DNA of 64,000 bases from Streptomyces sp. CBMA123 (GTDB lineage: Bacteria > Actinomycetota > Actinomycetes > Streptomycetales > Streptomycetaceae): positions 46,141 to 110,140 of the forward strand of contig NZ_MECK01000632.1 of assembly GCF_014596465.1 (NCBI RefSeq), given 5' to 3'. The notes beneath the pieces were generated by a model that had not been told where the DNA came from, did not search any database, and saw only the letters and a program-made list of their open reading frames with translations. Position 1 is the first letter of the stretch. Each line of letters opens with the position of its first letter. The translations under genes were made by a program, and so were the position numbers. Shown piece after piece: positions 33,594 to 42,385 of this stretch.

Positions 33594-34990
33594 TACTGCA
33601 ATCACAGTTATGGGGTGTGGCCTCGGCGCTTGTAGTGGCTGAGGCGGGCCCGGGTCTGGCTGAGGCGTCTCCACCATGACCAACGCAGATGATGCGCGGG
33701 AGTGAGGCAATGGGGCTGGAGGACCAGGCCGATGAGACGGCGGATCTCCGCGACGGACAGGGGTATCAGGGTGGTTTGTCCTAATCGACAGCCCCCTTTT
33801 CCAGCTCCTCGGCACGGATCGCGGTCAGCGCCGCGAGGGCGGCCATAGCCAGGGTGATGTGCCGGTACCAGGCGTCATAGCGGCGGACCTGGTAGTGGTC
33901 CAGGCCGCACTTCGTTCTTCGCGACCTGGAACGACTCCTCGATCGCCCACCTGGCCGCAGCGACCTTGACCAGATCCTTCAGGCGGGTGGTGACGGGGCC
34001 GTAGCACACGTAGCGGGCGATCTCGGTCGGGTCGCTGACCGAGCGGCGGGCCAGCACCCAGTGCCCGACGCCGTCCTCCCACACAGGGCGGATCGCCACC
34101 CGGGCCCAGTCGTAGATCCGCTCGCCGTGGGAGCCCTTGCCGCCGGACAGGCGCTTCCAGGCCTGCCGCGGCAGGTCGGCGACCAGCTCGTCGACCCGGA
34201 CCTCACGCCACCCGGTCGTGATCACCGTGTCGTTGACCCTGGTGGCCAGCACATACCCGACGCCGAGTTGCTCCAGCCACACGCGCAGGTGCTTGACCTG
34301 GCCATACGCCTCGTCCGCCGTCACCCACGCGAACGGCACCCCGGCGTCGATCGCACGCTGCAGCATCCACCGGAAGTGCTCGTTCTTCGTCGCGAACGGC
34401 ACCTCGTCAGGCACACCAGCCGCCCGGCAGCGCTCACGGTCGTCCGTCCATGAGGCCGGCAGGTACAACTCCCGGTCGATCAACGCGCGGCCCTTGGCCG
34501 AGGCGTAAGCCAGGAACGTGCCGATCTGGGAGTTTTCCGTCCTGCCCGCCGTCCCGGTGTACTGCCGCTGCACACCCGCCGACCGCGAGCCCTTCTTCAG
34601 GAAGCCGGTGTCGTCGCCGATCAGGATGCCGTCCTCGGCGCCGATGGTCTCCACGACGAAGTCCCGCACGTCGTCGCGGACACCGTCCGCATCCCAGTCC
34701 GCCTCGCCCAGCAGCCGCTGCATCCCGATCGGATGCCCCTCACCCGCCCACTCCGCCAGCGTCCACCCGTTCTTCCGCTCCAGCGGCGCAATCAACCCCG
34801 CCATATACGTCAGGGCCCGCGCACGCGGCTCCGACCTGGAAAAACGCCCAGCGAACCGCTCATGCAGCCCAGACAGCGTCTCCTGCCAGGCCCCGATCTG
34901 CCCCACCCCAAGATCCACAGACACGACAGAACACAACCACAGTCACCGGCAGAACTCGCAACTTCCCCACCAGTAACTGTGATTGCAGTA
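33594..34990 (-). mobile_element. IS701-family insertion sequence
   Basis: Perfect 17-bp terminal inverted repeats (TACTGCAATCACAGTTA at 33594 and its complement ending at 34990) are flanked by CTAG on each side, the usual 4-bp target duplication for this family. The copy sits exactly at the right end of the IS5 element and next to the ISL3 remnant. A third IS701 end is found at about 40697. Confidence 0.85.
33780..34936 (-). pseudogene. IS701-family transposase, frameshifted
   Basis: About 385 codons encode a typical IS701 transposase: WQETLSGLHERFAGRFSRSE, NGWTLAEWAGEGHPIGMQRL, GILIGDDTGFLKKGSRSAGV, TADEAYGQVKHLRVWLEQ and ARWAIEESFQVAKNE. At about 33907 an extra base shifts the frame, so the true end (HYQVRRYDAWYRHITLAMAA, LTAIRAEELEKGAVD) lies in another frame stopping at 33780. 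The element may move only if a functional transposase is supplied elsewhere. Confidence 0.8.
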
Positions 34991-34994
34991 CTAG

Positions 34995-36393
34995 TCGTCG
35001 AGGGCGTGACGGACGGGGGTGAGGTCATTCGGGTGGTGGCGCGGACCCGGGAGGATCCGGTGCCGTGCCCGATGTGCGGGCAGCCGACGGGGCAGGTGCA
35101 TGCCTTCCACGAGCGGGTGGTCACGGATGTGCCGGTCGACGGGCGGCAGGTTGTGGCGTCGGTGCGGGTCCGGCGCATGGTCTGCCCGGTTCTGGGCTGC
35201 CCGCGGCAGACGTTCCGCGAGCAGGTCCCCGGCCTGATCGAACGCTACCAGCGGCGTACGCGCCGTCTCACCGACCAACTCGGGAAGATCGTGAAGGAGT
35301 TAGCGGGCCGGGCGGGCGCCCGCCTGTCCCGCTTGCTGGCCTGCGCGATCGCCCGATCGACCGCCCTACGCCTACGCCACGGTGCTCATCGACGCCGAGA
35401 CCGGCGAGCGGATCGAGGTCCTGCCCGACCGCACCGCCCGGACGCTGGTCGCATGGCTGCGCGAACACCCCGGGGCCGAGTACGTCTGCCGCGACGGCTC
35501 CGGGTCCTACGGCGAGGCGATCCGCCAGGCCCTGCCCGAAGCGGTGCAGGTCAGCGACAGATGGCACTTGTGGAGCAACCTGTGCGGGAAGGTCCCGGCC
35601 GAGGTCCGCTCCCACGCCGCCTGCTGGGCCACCGCCGTGAACCCGGTCCGGCCCGGGGGCACGCGCGAGCAGACCACCCGCGAGCGCTGGCAACAGGTCC
35701 ACAATCTGCTCGACCAGGGCGTCGGCCTGCTCGAATGCGCCCGCCGCCTCGACGTCGCCTGAACACCGTCAAGCGGTACGCCCGCATGAAGGAGCCCACC
35801 GGCGACCGCCGCGCTCCCCGCTACAAGCCCACGCTCGTCGACCCCTACCCCGACCACCTGCGCCTACGCCGGGCCGAGGACCCAGCGGTGCCTGTCACCC
35901 ACCTCCTGCGCGAGATCAGGAGCTGGGCTACACCGGCAGCGCGAACCTCCTGGTCCGCTACATCACCCAGGGCCGCGCCGAGGGCGACAAGCCCGTCACC
36001 ACGCCACAGCGCTTCGCCCGCCTCCTCCTCACCCGCCCCGAGAACCTACGTGACAGGGACGCCGCGCTGCTGGGAGAACTCACCGCAGCCTGCCCCGAGA
36101 TGACCGAACTCGCCCGTCTGACCGGAACGCCCGCGCAACTGCTGACGCCGGCCGAGGGCAACGACGCCAAGCTCACCGACTGGATCACGTCAGTTCGCTC
36201 CGTCGACCCGCCCCACCTGCACTCCTTCACGAACGGCCTGGAACTCGACCGTGCCGCCGTCGACGCCGGACTCACCACCCCGCACCACAACGGCCGCACC
36301 GAGGGAGTCAACACACGAACCAAGAAGATCATGAGACAGATGCACGGCCGAGCCGGGTTCCCCCTGCTCCGCCACCGCATCCTCCTCCAGTGA
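34995..36393 (+). pseudogene. ISL3-family transposase, multiply broken
   Basis: The pieces together make an ISL3 transposase: zinc-finger start CPMCGQPTGQVHAFHERVV, helix-turn-helix QRRTRRLTDQLGKIVKEL, catalytic part VLIDAETGERIEVLPDRTA with YVCRDGSGSYGEAIRQ, and the end HSFTNGLELDRAAVDAGL, RTEGVNTRTKKIMRQM. A deletion near 35365 removes ~45 codons including the first catalytic Asp. Frame changes occur near 35370, 35760 and 35930, and the 5' end is cut at the IS701 boundary. It is dead. Confidence 0.8.
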
Positions 36394-36534
36394 TCACTAC
36401 CCAGCGCTACCACCGATTACAGGACAGAGCCGTTCTTTTTACAGACCCCGGCCCGGTCCTTCTCAACCAACCCATAAACCCTCAGCCCGCCAACAAGACC
36501 CACCAGCGAACCACCAACCCGCCACAGCCGGCGA

Positions 36535-36705
36535 CGGACTGGCGCACCCGCATGTCGTTGATGAAGTACTTGACGCGGCGGGGACTTCCCTGCAGCTTCT
36601 CGTAGAGAATGGGTGTCATCCGTGAGGTGAAGGCCAACTCCGCAGAGATGTCGCCGCCGCCCACCGCGTCAGCGAGATCACGCTGGCGGGGCAGTGCCCT
36701 GATTC
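36535..36705 (-). pseudogene. KAP-type P-loop NTPase C-terminal fragment
   Basis: Minus-strand codons read DISAELAFTSRMTPILYEKL, then QGSPRRVKYFINDMRVRQSV. The LQGSPRRVKYFIN motif resembles the conserved LQGNPRQxKRFLN segment near the C-terminus of KAP-family NTPases, which include ATPases of anti-phage systems such as Qat. Only ~55 codons remain between the ISL3 remnant and the DeoR gene. This may mark a lost defence island. Confidence 0.45.
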
Positions 36706-36735
36706 TCCTGCGGTCCCCCGGTCGGTCCGTGGCTT

Positions 36736-37500
36736 TCAGTCGGCTGCCAGGACCTCCACGCCGCGCTCTGTGAGTTGCTCGACGACTGCGTGGTGGGGGT
36801 CGGCGTCGGTAATGAGTCCGCTGATCTCCTCCCAGGGCAGGACACGGAATCGGGAGGCTGTGCCGATCTTCTCGGAGGAGGCCAGGATGTAGGTGTCTGC
36901 GGCCCGTGCAGCCAGGGCGCGCTTCATCGCGGCCTCCTCGGCGTCGCCGGTAGTCAGTCCCGCCTCCGGGTGAACACCAGTGACGCCGAGCAGGCAAAGG
37001 TCGGCCGAGACGTTCTGGGCGGCCTCTGCCGCGGCGGCGCCACAGGCGACCGCCGAGTGCTTGAAGACGCGGCCGCCGATCAGGAAGACCTCAACCTGCG
37101 GATGCTCCAGCAGAGCGACCGCGATCGTTGGACTGTGGGTGATCACGGTGCACGCCAGGTCCGCCGGGAGCGCGTGGGCGACGGCGAGGGCAGTGGTGCC
37201 GCCGTCCAGGATCAGGGCGCTGCCGGGCCGCACGAGCGCGGCGGCCGCGGCGGCGACCTTCCGCTTGCCGTCGGGGGTGACGGCCTGGCGGGCCGTGTAG
37301 TCCACGACGGCCGGGGAGACGGGCAGCGCGCCGCCGTAAACCCGTTGGCACAGCCCCTCGGCGGCGAGGTCGCGCAGGTCGCGGCGCACGCTGTCCTCGG
37401 AGATGCCGACGTCGGCAGCGACGTCCTTGGCGACGATCTTGCCCTCGCGGGCGAGAAGGCCCAGCAGGTGGTCACGCCTCTCCGCAGCCAGCATCCGCAT
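36736..37500 (-). CDS. DeoR/GlpR-family regulator
   Basis: This 254-residue regulator starts at ATG 37500 or 37494 (GGAGAG fits the second better). The N-terminal DeoR helix-turn-helix is RRDHLLGLLAREGKIVAKDV with DVGISEDSVRRDL and GLCQRVYGGALP. The C-terminal DeoRC sugar-phosphate sensor has SALILDGGTTALAVAHAL, VFLIGGRVF and LLGVTGVHPEAGLT. It probably binds a phosphorylated sugar or nucleoside and controls the divergent deoxyribosyltransferase-like/NUDIX operon as well as itself. Confidence 0.87.
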   Translation of the reverse strand: MRMLAAERRDHLLGLLAREGKIVAKDVAADVGISEDSVRRDLRDLAAEGLCQRVYGGALPVSPAVVDYTARQAVTPDGKRKVAAAAAALVRPGSALILDGGTTALAVAHALPADLACTVITHSPTIAVALLEHPQVEVFLIGGRVFKHSAVACGAAAAEAAQNVSADLCLLGVTGVHPEAGLTTGDAEEAAMKRALAARAADTYILASSEKIGTASRFRVLPWEEISGLITDADPHHAVVEQLTERGVEVLAAD

Positions 37501-37543
37501 TCTCTCCTGTTCTTGCACGTTTCTGCGTGTACTGTAGCGCACC
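37501..37543. promoter_or_regulatory. Short divergent promoter, probably leaderless on the + side
   Basis: Only 43 bp separate the two divergent starts. TTGCACGTTTCTGCGTGTACTG holds a CACG/CGTG partial dyad suited to DeoR binding. The + gene has no ribosome site, and a TACTGT -10-like hexamer ends 9-10 bp before its ATG, the layout of leaderless actinomycete genes. Confidence 0.5.
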
Positions 37544-37927
37544 ATGACCGACAAGCCGATGCTCATCCTCATCGCCGGGCCCTACCGCTCCGGCACCGAT
37601 GGCGACCCGCAGGCTATGGCCGCCAACCTCGCCCGCCTCGAAGCGGCAGCATGGCCGGTGTTCGCCGCCGGCCACGTCCCCATGATCGGGGAGTGGGTCG
37701 CCCTGCCCGTCCTGCGTTCGGCTGGTGCGGGCCTCACCGATCCCCTTGCCGACCAGGTTCTCTACCCGACCGCGGAGCGCCTGCTGGCCCACTGCGACGC
37801 CGTGCTCCGGCTCCCCGGTGACTCCACCGGGGCCGATCAGGACGTCGCCATCGCCCGCCGCCGCGGCCTGCCCGTCTACCACGACGTGAACGAGATCCCG
37901 CACCGCACCCCGCAGGAGACCGCGTGA
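37544..37927 (+). CDS. Nucleoside 2-deoxyribosyltransferase-like (DUF4406-type) protein
   Basis: This 127-residue protein opens with MLILIAGPYRSGTDGDPQAM, the motif of the nucleoside deoxyribosyltransferase/DUF4406 fold, followed by VFAAGHVPMIGEW and LRLPGDSTGADQDVAIARRR, where the GADQDV acidic residue fits the family's nucleophile region. It would act on nucleosides or related sugars. Its last four bases overlap the ATG-like GTG of the NUDIX gene (GTGA), so the two are coupled. It is regulated by the DeoR protein next door, by position. Confidence 0.75.
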   Translation: MTDKPMLILIAGPYRSGTDGDPQAMAANLARLEAAAWPVFAAGHVPMIGEWVALPVLRSAGAGLTDPLADQVLYPTAERLLAHCDAVLRLPGDSTGADQDVAIARRRGLPVYHDVNEIPHRTPQETA

Positions 37928-38601
37928 AGACCCGCCCCGGCATCGATACCCCCGACCACCGCGGCCGCACCGACCTCGACCGCGCCGGACGGGACCTGGC
38001 CCGCAACCCCGACGTCGTGATCCGCGATGTCGAACTCACCTCCCAGGGCTGGCATGTCCTGCGCCGCACCACCTTCGACTACCGCCGCCGCGACGGACGC
38101 ACCGTCACCCAGCAGCGCGAGACCTACGATCGCGGCAACGGCGCGGCCGTCCTGCCCTACGACACCGAACGCCGCAAGGTCCTGCTCACCCGCCAGTTCC
38201 GCTTCCCGGCCTACGTCAACGACCACCCGGACGGCATGCTCATCGAAGCCGCCGCCGGACTCCTCGACGCGGACGACCCCCAGAGCGCCGTCCGACGCGA
38301 GAGCACAGAGGAACTCGGCGTCACCCTCGGCCCACTCACCCACGTCCTCGACACCTACATGAGCCCCGGCTCCGTCACCGAACGCCTCCACCTCTTCGCC
38401 GCCCCCTACACCCCGGCCGACCGAACCGGGACCGGCGGCGGACTCGAAGAAGACGGCGAAGACATCGAGGTCCTCGAACTACCCTTCACCAAAGCCCTCG
38501 CCATGACCCGCGACGGACGCATCACCGACGGCAAGACCATCCTGCTCTTGCAATGGGCAGCCCTGGACGGACCCTTCGCCCCCGTAACCGGCGACCGCTG
38601 A
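37924..38601 (+). CDS. NUDIX hydrolase, sugar-nucleotide type
   Basis: This 225-residue protein has the NUDIX box GLLDADDPQSAVRRESTEEL (consensus GX5EX7REUXEEXGU with the first Glu replaced by Asp). The preceding VLLTRQFRFPAYVNDHPDGM and following TYMSPGSVTERLHLFAAPY match the ADP-ribose/GDP-mannose pyrophosphatase (NudK-like) group. It would hydrolyse a nucleoside diphosphate sugar. Cotranslated with the deoxyribosyltransferase-like gene, it suggests a small nucleotide-sugar salvage or clean-up unit. Confidence 0.83.
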   Translation: MKTRPGIDTPDHRGRTDLDRAGRDLARNPDVVIRDVELTSQGWHVLRRTTFDYRRRDGRTVTQQRETYDRGNGAAVLPYDTERRKVLLTRQFRFPAYVNDHPDGMLIEAAAGLLDADDPQSAVRRESTEELGVTLGPLTHVLDTYMSPGSVTERLHLFAAPYTPADRTGTGGGLEEDGEDIEVLELPFTKALAMTRDGRITDGKTILLLQWAALDGPFAPVTGDR

Positions 38602-38745
38602 CAGCGCACCCCGCCTCGCCCCGGTCAGCCCCGCTCCAGACACAAGGGCGACCCTGCCCGGACCCTCCGAAGGCGCGCGGCTCCGACCACCGTTGAACTT
38701 TCGACCGCAGGGGGAACGAAGAACAACCCCGGCCGAAATCCGAGA

Positions 38746-39345
38746 GCACGTCGGCGAACGGGCGGCCGAGTATGCCGCAGGTCCTGGCCGCGACGGTGGT
38801 GCTGCAGAGCCTGCACGGCCTGTCGGACTTCGTGACGGTCCAGGAACTGCGCTGCGACCTGCGGTGGAAGGCCGCCTGCGGTCTCGGCCTCAACGACACC
38901 GCATTCGACGCGTCCCTGCTGACCTACTTCCGGCGCCGCCTGCAACGATCCGGGGATCCGATGCGGCTGTTCGCCAAGGTCAAGGGGGTCGTGGCAGCCA
39001 CCGGCGTACTCAAGGGCAAACGCCGGCGGGCACTGGACTCCACCGTGCCGGACGACGCGGTGGCAACCCAGGACACCGTCACCCAACTCGTCGCCGCAAT
39101 CCGCCGCGTGATCCGCGATGCGCCCGGGGCCGAGCGCGTGGCCGCCACCTGGTGCACCGCGCACGACTACGCCGATGCGGGCAAGCCCCGCATCGCCTGG
39201 AACGACGAGCAGGCCCGCGCCGGCCTGGTCGACGCCCTGGCCACCGACGCGCTCAACCTGCTCGGCCGCCTGCCCGAGCGACAGCTTGATGAGAAGGCTG
39301 CCGACGCGGTCGGGCAGCTGGCACTGAGCCTTTTCAGCGATGCAG
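38746..39345 (+). mobile_element. IS1182-family transposase, N-terminal fragment
   Basis: The frame reads NGRPSMPQVLAATVVLQSLH, WKAACGLGLNDTAFDASLLT, GVLKGKRRRALDSTVPDDAV and TQDTVTQLVAAIRRV, the N-terminal half of an IS1182 transposase. The first ~30 codons are missing or altered, and the sequence is cut at 39345 by the IS5-type remnant in opposite orientation. Confidence 0.75.
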
Positions 39346-39806
39346 CTCCAGGGTGAGGACGGCCTTGGCTGCTGACGTCAACCAGTTCGGGCTGCAGCGT
39401 GCGCGGCGGAAGACCTTCCAGCGCTTGACGGTGGCCACGCCACGTTCGACGGGGTAGCGGAGGCGGGCGTGGGCCCGGTTCAGCGATCTCTGCCCGACAG
39501 TGAGTTCGTTCCGGGGCGGGCGTCTGGCCGGCATTGCGAACGTTCCGCCGGCACCGGTGTACGCCATGTCGGCCAGGACCGGGATCCGGAGTCGGACACA
39601 GGTCTTCACGATGCGGTGGGTGCGCGCGGCGGTCAGGTCGTGCGTGCGGCCGGGCAGAGCGCGGGAGATCCACACCAGCCCGCCGGCCGGACCGGTGATG
39701 ACCTGCAGGTTCACGCCGTGGCGGCGGTGCTTGCCGGAGTAGTCGGCGCGTCCGTCGCCGACACGGTCGCACTCGGCGAGGGTTCCGTCGACCAGGACGT
39801 ACTCGT
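39346..39806 (-). mobile_element. IS5-family transposase, C-terminal fragment
   Basis: The minus strand encodes YSGKHRRHGVNLQVITGPAG, PGRTHDLTAARTHRIV, ADMAYTGAGGTF and VERGVATVKRWKVFRRA, the DDE half of an IS5/IS1647-type transposase, distinct from the copy at 32500. Its N-terminal half is replaced by the IS630 fragment at 39807. The coding end is at 39346. Confidence 0.75.
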
Positions 39807-40139
39807 CTACGTCATCCTGGACAACCCGTCGGCCCACAAGGGCCAACAGATCAGGCGCTGGGCGAAGAAGAACCGCGTCGAGCTGTGCTTCACCCCGACC
39901 TACGCGTCCTGGGCCAACCCGATCGAGGCCCACTTCGGGCCCTTGCGGCAGTTCACGATCGCGAACTCGAACCACCGCAACCACACCGTCCAGACCCGGG
40001 CCCTGCATGCCTACCTGCGCTGGCGCAACACCAACGCCCGCCACCCTGACGTCCTCGCCGCCCAACGGCGCGAGCGAGCCCGCATCCGCAGCGAGAAGGG
40101 CATCCGCTGGGGCGGGCGCCCAGTCACCGCAGCAGCCTG
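39807..40139 (+). mobile_element. IS630-family transposase, C-terminal fragment
   Basis: The frame reads VYVILDNPSAHKGQQIRRWA, ELCFTPTYASWANPIEAHFG and HPDVLAAQRRERARIRSEKG, the last third of an IS630-type transposase including the Asp of LDNPSAH and the Glu of IEAHF. It starts exactly where the IS5 fragment ends, forming a three-part mosaic from 38746 to 40139. Confidence 0.75.
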
Positions 40140-40170
40140 AACGAACCGGTGTTTCTGTCCGCTGGAGCTC

Positions 40171-40488
40171 CTAGTCGTCGAACTCGAAGCCCGAAGTCTC
40201 CGCCCGGGCGATGATGTCCCTGGCCGCCTCGGGGCTCGCGATGACCGGCTCAAGGGCCGTCTTGAGTTGCGCGAGGTCACTCGGACTCCCGACCGCGCAG
40301 AACATGCCGGCCTCGCTGTGGAAGTCGAGGCGCTCGGCAATGTCCGGCCAGGCGAACTGCACGAGACCTTCCCAGAAGTACCCGTTCGGCTCGTGCCCTG
40401 CATCGGCTACCGCCGTATCAGCAGCAAGGCCACCAACGTCCAACGTCAGCGAGTGTTCGCCAGCAAAGTCATGAAGCGAGATGGTCAC
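40171..40488 (-). CDS. Immunity protein 51 (Imm51) family
   Basis: GTG 40488 opens VTISLHDFAGEHSLTLDVG. The 105-residue protein contains DAGHEPNGYFWEGLVQF and DFHSEAGMFCAVGS, the signature segments of Imm51, an immunity family for polymorphic toxins. No toxin lies beside it: the flanks are an IS630 fragment and an IS701 end. It is an orphan immunity gene, either protective against kin toxins or left after loss of its partner. The length fits the family, so it looks intact. Confidence 0.75.
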   Translation of the reverse strand: MTISLHDFAGEHSLTLDVGGLAADTAVADAGHEPNGYFWEGLVQFAWPDIAERLDFHSEAGMFCAVGSPSDLAQLKTALEPVIASPEAARDIIARAETSGFEFDD

Positions 40489-40544
40489 GGCCGCGATCTT
40501 TTCACGCCCAGCTCCCACCCCGGTGATCCTTTCCGGTCACGGCA

Positions 40545-40717
40545 CTAGGCGCGGACTCCCGCGGCTCGCTCCGCGCGAACCGATGGGCAAACCGCCCATG
40601 CAACCCGACCAGCCCGTCCGACCAAGCACGAGCATCGACCTCGGCTATCTCCCCACCCATGAACAGCCCAACGAGCGGACCCAACGTCCGTCACGGTAAG
40701 CACCGTTGCGGTACTAG
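40545..40717 (-). mobile_element. IS701-family end remnant
   Basis: The minus strand encodes EIAEVDARAWSDGLVGLHGR, then RFAHRFARSEPRESA, the N-terminus of a second IS701 transposase. Its outer end TAAGCACCGTTGCGGTACTAG resembles the terminal repeat of the copy at 33594 (TAAnnnnnnTTGCnGTACTAG). The rest is lost at about 40545. Confidence 0.7.
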
Positions 40718-40737
40718 GCGGTCTCGATTGGATCATC

Positions 40738-40835
40738 TGGCGAGCCAGAGGGAGATGCCTGCGATGTGGAGTCCGGCCCGGTAGACGCCGGCGGTCCTCT
40801 CGTAGCGGGTGGGTGCGCCGCGAAGCGCCGTGGAG
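40738..40835 (-). mobile_element. IS5-family transposase tail
   Basis: A short minus-strand piece reads GAPTRYERTAGVYRAGLHIA, then GISLWLAR and a stop, like the end of IS5 transposases (RYEKTAxNFxAxLHLAxxxxWLR). No start or terminal repeat is seen. The region 40836-41075 holds nothing identifiable. Confidence 0.55.
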
Positions 40836-41075
40836 TCGAGTGAGGTGAAAGACCTGCATCTCCGGGTTGTCGCAGCAATCCGGTTGAAGCTGAGGGCAGT
40901 TCGTCTCGGGGGATGCCGAGACGGGCGGTAAGCAGCCCTGACAACGCCGGGACGGGCTGGCACTGCCAGACGGTTCGGGTCCGGCAAGCGAGACGGGAAG
41001 GTGTACGCGAGGAACCAGTGGTTGACGCCCCGTAATTACGAGACCGGCTCCAACCTGGCGGATATGGGCCGGATG

Positions 41076-42190
41076 CAGTGCACGACCGTCTGCACTTTGA
41101 CGGTCGACTCCGAAGCCGACTCTACTCATCGGTGGGGAGGCCACGCCGAAGGTCTGCGGCGTAGGTGTGGCGATGCTGCCGGGGTAGAGCTGGGCGCCTC
41201 ACCCGTCGATCGATTCCGTGGTGAACGTGGGAACTGTCCGCGGTCTCCGTGCCGGGCATCCAGTCCGGCCGAGGGCAGGCCCATCGCCGGCTGATGGCCG
41301 CCGGACAGGGCGGAGGCTCCGTAGTACTCGGAGGCCGGGAGAGCCGGCCACAGGGGGAAGGGAGCCAGCAAGTCGGCAGTAAGGATGCTGGAATGCCAGG
41401 AGGTTGTCGCCGGTGAACACCGACGAGCCGGCGACGGCGAGGACTGCCCAACTACCGGCTGGTCCGGTACGCGGACGACTTCCTCGTACTCGTCTCCGGT
41501 AGCCGTGAGCACGCCGAGGACCTGCGGCGGGACGTCGCAGAAGCACTGAGACCGATGGGCCTGCGCCTGTCGGTCGAGAAGACGAGGATCACCCACATCG
41601 AGGAGGGCTTCGACTTCCTCGGGTGGCGCATCCAGCGCCACCGGAAGAAGGGCACTGATCAGCACTACGTCTACACCTACCCGGCGCGGAAGTCGTTGCG
41701 CTCGGTGATGGCGAAGACGAAGGAGCTGACCGGACGACAGAACGTCAGCCTGTCGCTGACAACCTTGCTGCAGCGATTGAATCCGGTGCTGCGAGGTTGG
41801 TGCGCGTACTTCCGTCCGGGGGTTTCGAACGTCACATTCTGCTACCTCAGCCACTATGCGTGGATGCGGGTCATACGGTGGATGCGACGCAAGCACCCCC
41901 GAACCACATGGAAGCAACTTCGCCGCCGCTACTGCGGCGGCGCCTGGTGGCCTACCACGGAGGAGACACAGCTGTTCAACCCGGCGAAGGTGAGCACGAC
42001 CAGATACCGATACCGGGGAACAGTCATCCCGAGCCCGTGGCCCACTGCGGCATGAGGATCTGACCGCCCCCAACGGGGCTTGTGGAGAGCCCGGTGCCCG
42101 GAGAGGGGCACGCCGGGTTCGGGAGGCGGCTCGGGGAAACCCACTGGTGGAGACACCAGCAGGGCGCCCCGAGTCGACCTCACCGATGCA
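41076..42190 (+). mobile_element. Group II intron, internally deleted
   Basis: Ribozyme-type sequence surrounds a broken reverse transcriptase. The segment at 41290-41400 (GTAGTACTCGGAGGCCGGG, ATGCTGGAATGCCAGGAGG) has the look of the region upstream of the intron ORF. A domain-V-like hairpin sits at 42089-42123 (GAGCCCGGTGCCC, GGAGA, GGGGCACGCCGGGTTC). The 3' end is CCCCGAGTCGACCTCAC near 42184. The 5' boundary is uncertain. About 270 codons of the protein are missing, so it is not self-mobile. Confidence 0.65.
41444..42055 (+). pseudogene. Group II intron reverse transcriptase/maturase, C-terminal part
   Basis: The fragment begins NYRLVRYADDFLVLVSGSRE with the catalytic YADD, continues LSVEKTRITHIEEGFDFLGW and ends with the maturase domain (LLQRLNPVLRGWCAYFRPGV, HPRTTWKQLRRRYCGG). 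Upstream, GTG 41413 encodes VNTDEPATART, like the normal start, in another frame, so a deletion near 41440 removed most RT motifs. Maturase residues are retained but RT activity is lost. Confidence 0.8.
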
Positions 42191-42364
42191 TCGCCTCACC
42201 GCCCGCTCCCCCCGCCCCCCCGCCAAAGGCGACGGCGTAAGAGGCGGCGGAACGGCCTTGGCCACCCCGGCAGCGCGCGGTGGGGCGGCAGGCGGTGGAC
42301 AGGGAAGCGGACCTGATGGCGGGCCGGTGAGAGTGGGCTGCTCGCGCCCGTCATGGCAGTCTCC

Positions 42365-42380
42365 GGCGCGCCGGCGCGCC
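42365..42380 (-). terminator. Palindrome after the catabolic operon
   Basis: GGCGCGCCGGCGCGCC is a perfect 16-bp palindrome starting a few bases after the stop codon at 42386, followed on the minus strand by GAGACTGCC. It would end the operon's transcript. Confidence 0.5.
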
Positions 42381-42385
42381 AATGA

